Below are positions 5,557 to 5,661 of a stretch of 5,661 bases of DNA, piece after piece. The position numbers were made by a program, and so were the translations under genes. The stretch lies in the NCBI GenBank assembly GCA_030043285.1, contig JASHXZ010000412.1:1-5661 (forward strand). Reading direction: 5' to 3'. The stretch is from Xanthobacteraceae bacterium. GTDB taxonomy: Bacteria; Pseudomonadota; Alphaproteobacteria; Rhizobiales; Xanthobacteraceae. A model generated the notes under the pieces. That model made no database searches, was not told the DNA's origin, and saw nothing but the letters and a program-made list of their open reading frames with translations. Numbering within the stretch: the first letter of the stretch is position 1; every line of letters starts with the position of its first letter.

Positions 5557-5661
5557 CCCGGCTCGACCCGCATATGCGTCGACGGAATGGCTCGCAGACG
5601 TCGCGGCGTAAACCGGCCAAGATCGCGCCGATAAAATCCCCCAACTCTCCGGCTATCCTGC
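5557..5661 (+). other. Downstream region, no confident gene; possible start of a small + strand frame at 5574
   Basis: After the gntK stop I find no hairpin followed by a T run, so no intrinsic terminator is visible before the window ends. An ATG at 5574 opens a frame to the right edge (29 codons, rich in Arg, Lys and Ser), but it has no Shine-Dalgarno and the sequence fits no family I recognise. On the opposite strand a frame reading IAGELGDFIGAILAGLRR is also open from the edge and looks at least as protein-like, but it would run far into gntK before stopping. A perfect palindrome CGCATATGCG lies at 5569-5578 and overlaps CGTCGACG at 5577-5584. I cannot decide among these. Confidence 0.3.

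Noticed and set aside
5569..5584. Overlapping palindromes CGCATATGCG and CGTCGACG as an operator or attachment site
   Set aside because: Both are short and there is no repeat of either partner, no integrase and no regulator gene nearby. Short palindromes like these arise often by chance.

Overview
The window reads as one + strand block of central carbon metabolism in a high-GC bacterium. Base composition (GC-rich by eye, with G/C at most third codon positions), the style of the Zwf N-terminus ([15 protein letters not shown]) and the RpiA motif (IKGLGGALLREK) suggest an alphaproteobacterium, most likely of the Hyphomicrobiales (Bradyrhizobium/Rhodopseudomonas/Methylocella-like). That placement is pattern recognition from memory, not a search result.

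Layout: (1) the 3' end of a transketolase gene (tkt), cut by the left edge, to 310; (2) a 57-base gap; (3) zwf, glucose-6-phosphate dehydrogenase, 368-1939; (4) an 18-base gap with a clear Shine-Dalgarno, then a Cof-type HAD phosphatase, 1958-2791; (5) pgl, 6-phosphogluconolactonase, 2784-3542, overlapping the HAD gene by 8 bases; (6) rpe, ribulose-phosphate 3-epimerase, 3539-4279, overlapping pgl by ATGA; (7) an uninterrupted 426-codon frame, 4276-5556, overlapping rpe by ATGA, that encodes ribose-5-phosphate isomerase A joined to gluconokinase; (8) about 105 bases to the right edge with no confident gene and no visible terminator.

Together the genes make most of the pentose phosphate pathway. 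Zwf and Pgl turn glucose 6-phosphate into 6-phosphogluconate, and the GntK domain makes the same compound from free gluconate. Rpe and RpiA interconvert ribulose 5-phosphate with xylulose 5-phosphate and ribose 5-phosphate, which transketolase uses. The step between (gnd) and the Entner-Doudoroff genes (edd, eda) are not in the window; gnd could lie upstream of tkt. Tight spacing and overlapping start/stop codons indicate one operon with coupled translation; I see no internal promoter.

Most of this is ordinary metabolism, with no mobile element, CRISPR, RNA gene or defence system. The points worth a second look are the RpiA-GntK fusion, with a (GC)6 tract at the domain junction; a Zwf lacking the usual NADP-selective residues; a HAD phosphatase of unknown substrate inside the operon; and an Rpe that resembles the cyanobacterial/plastid type.
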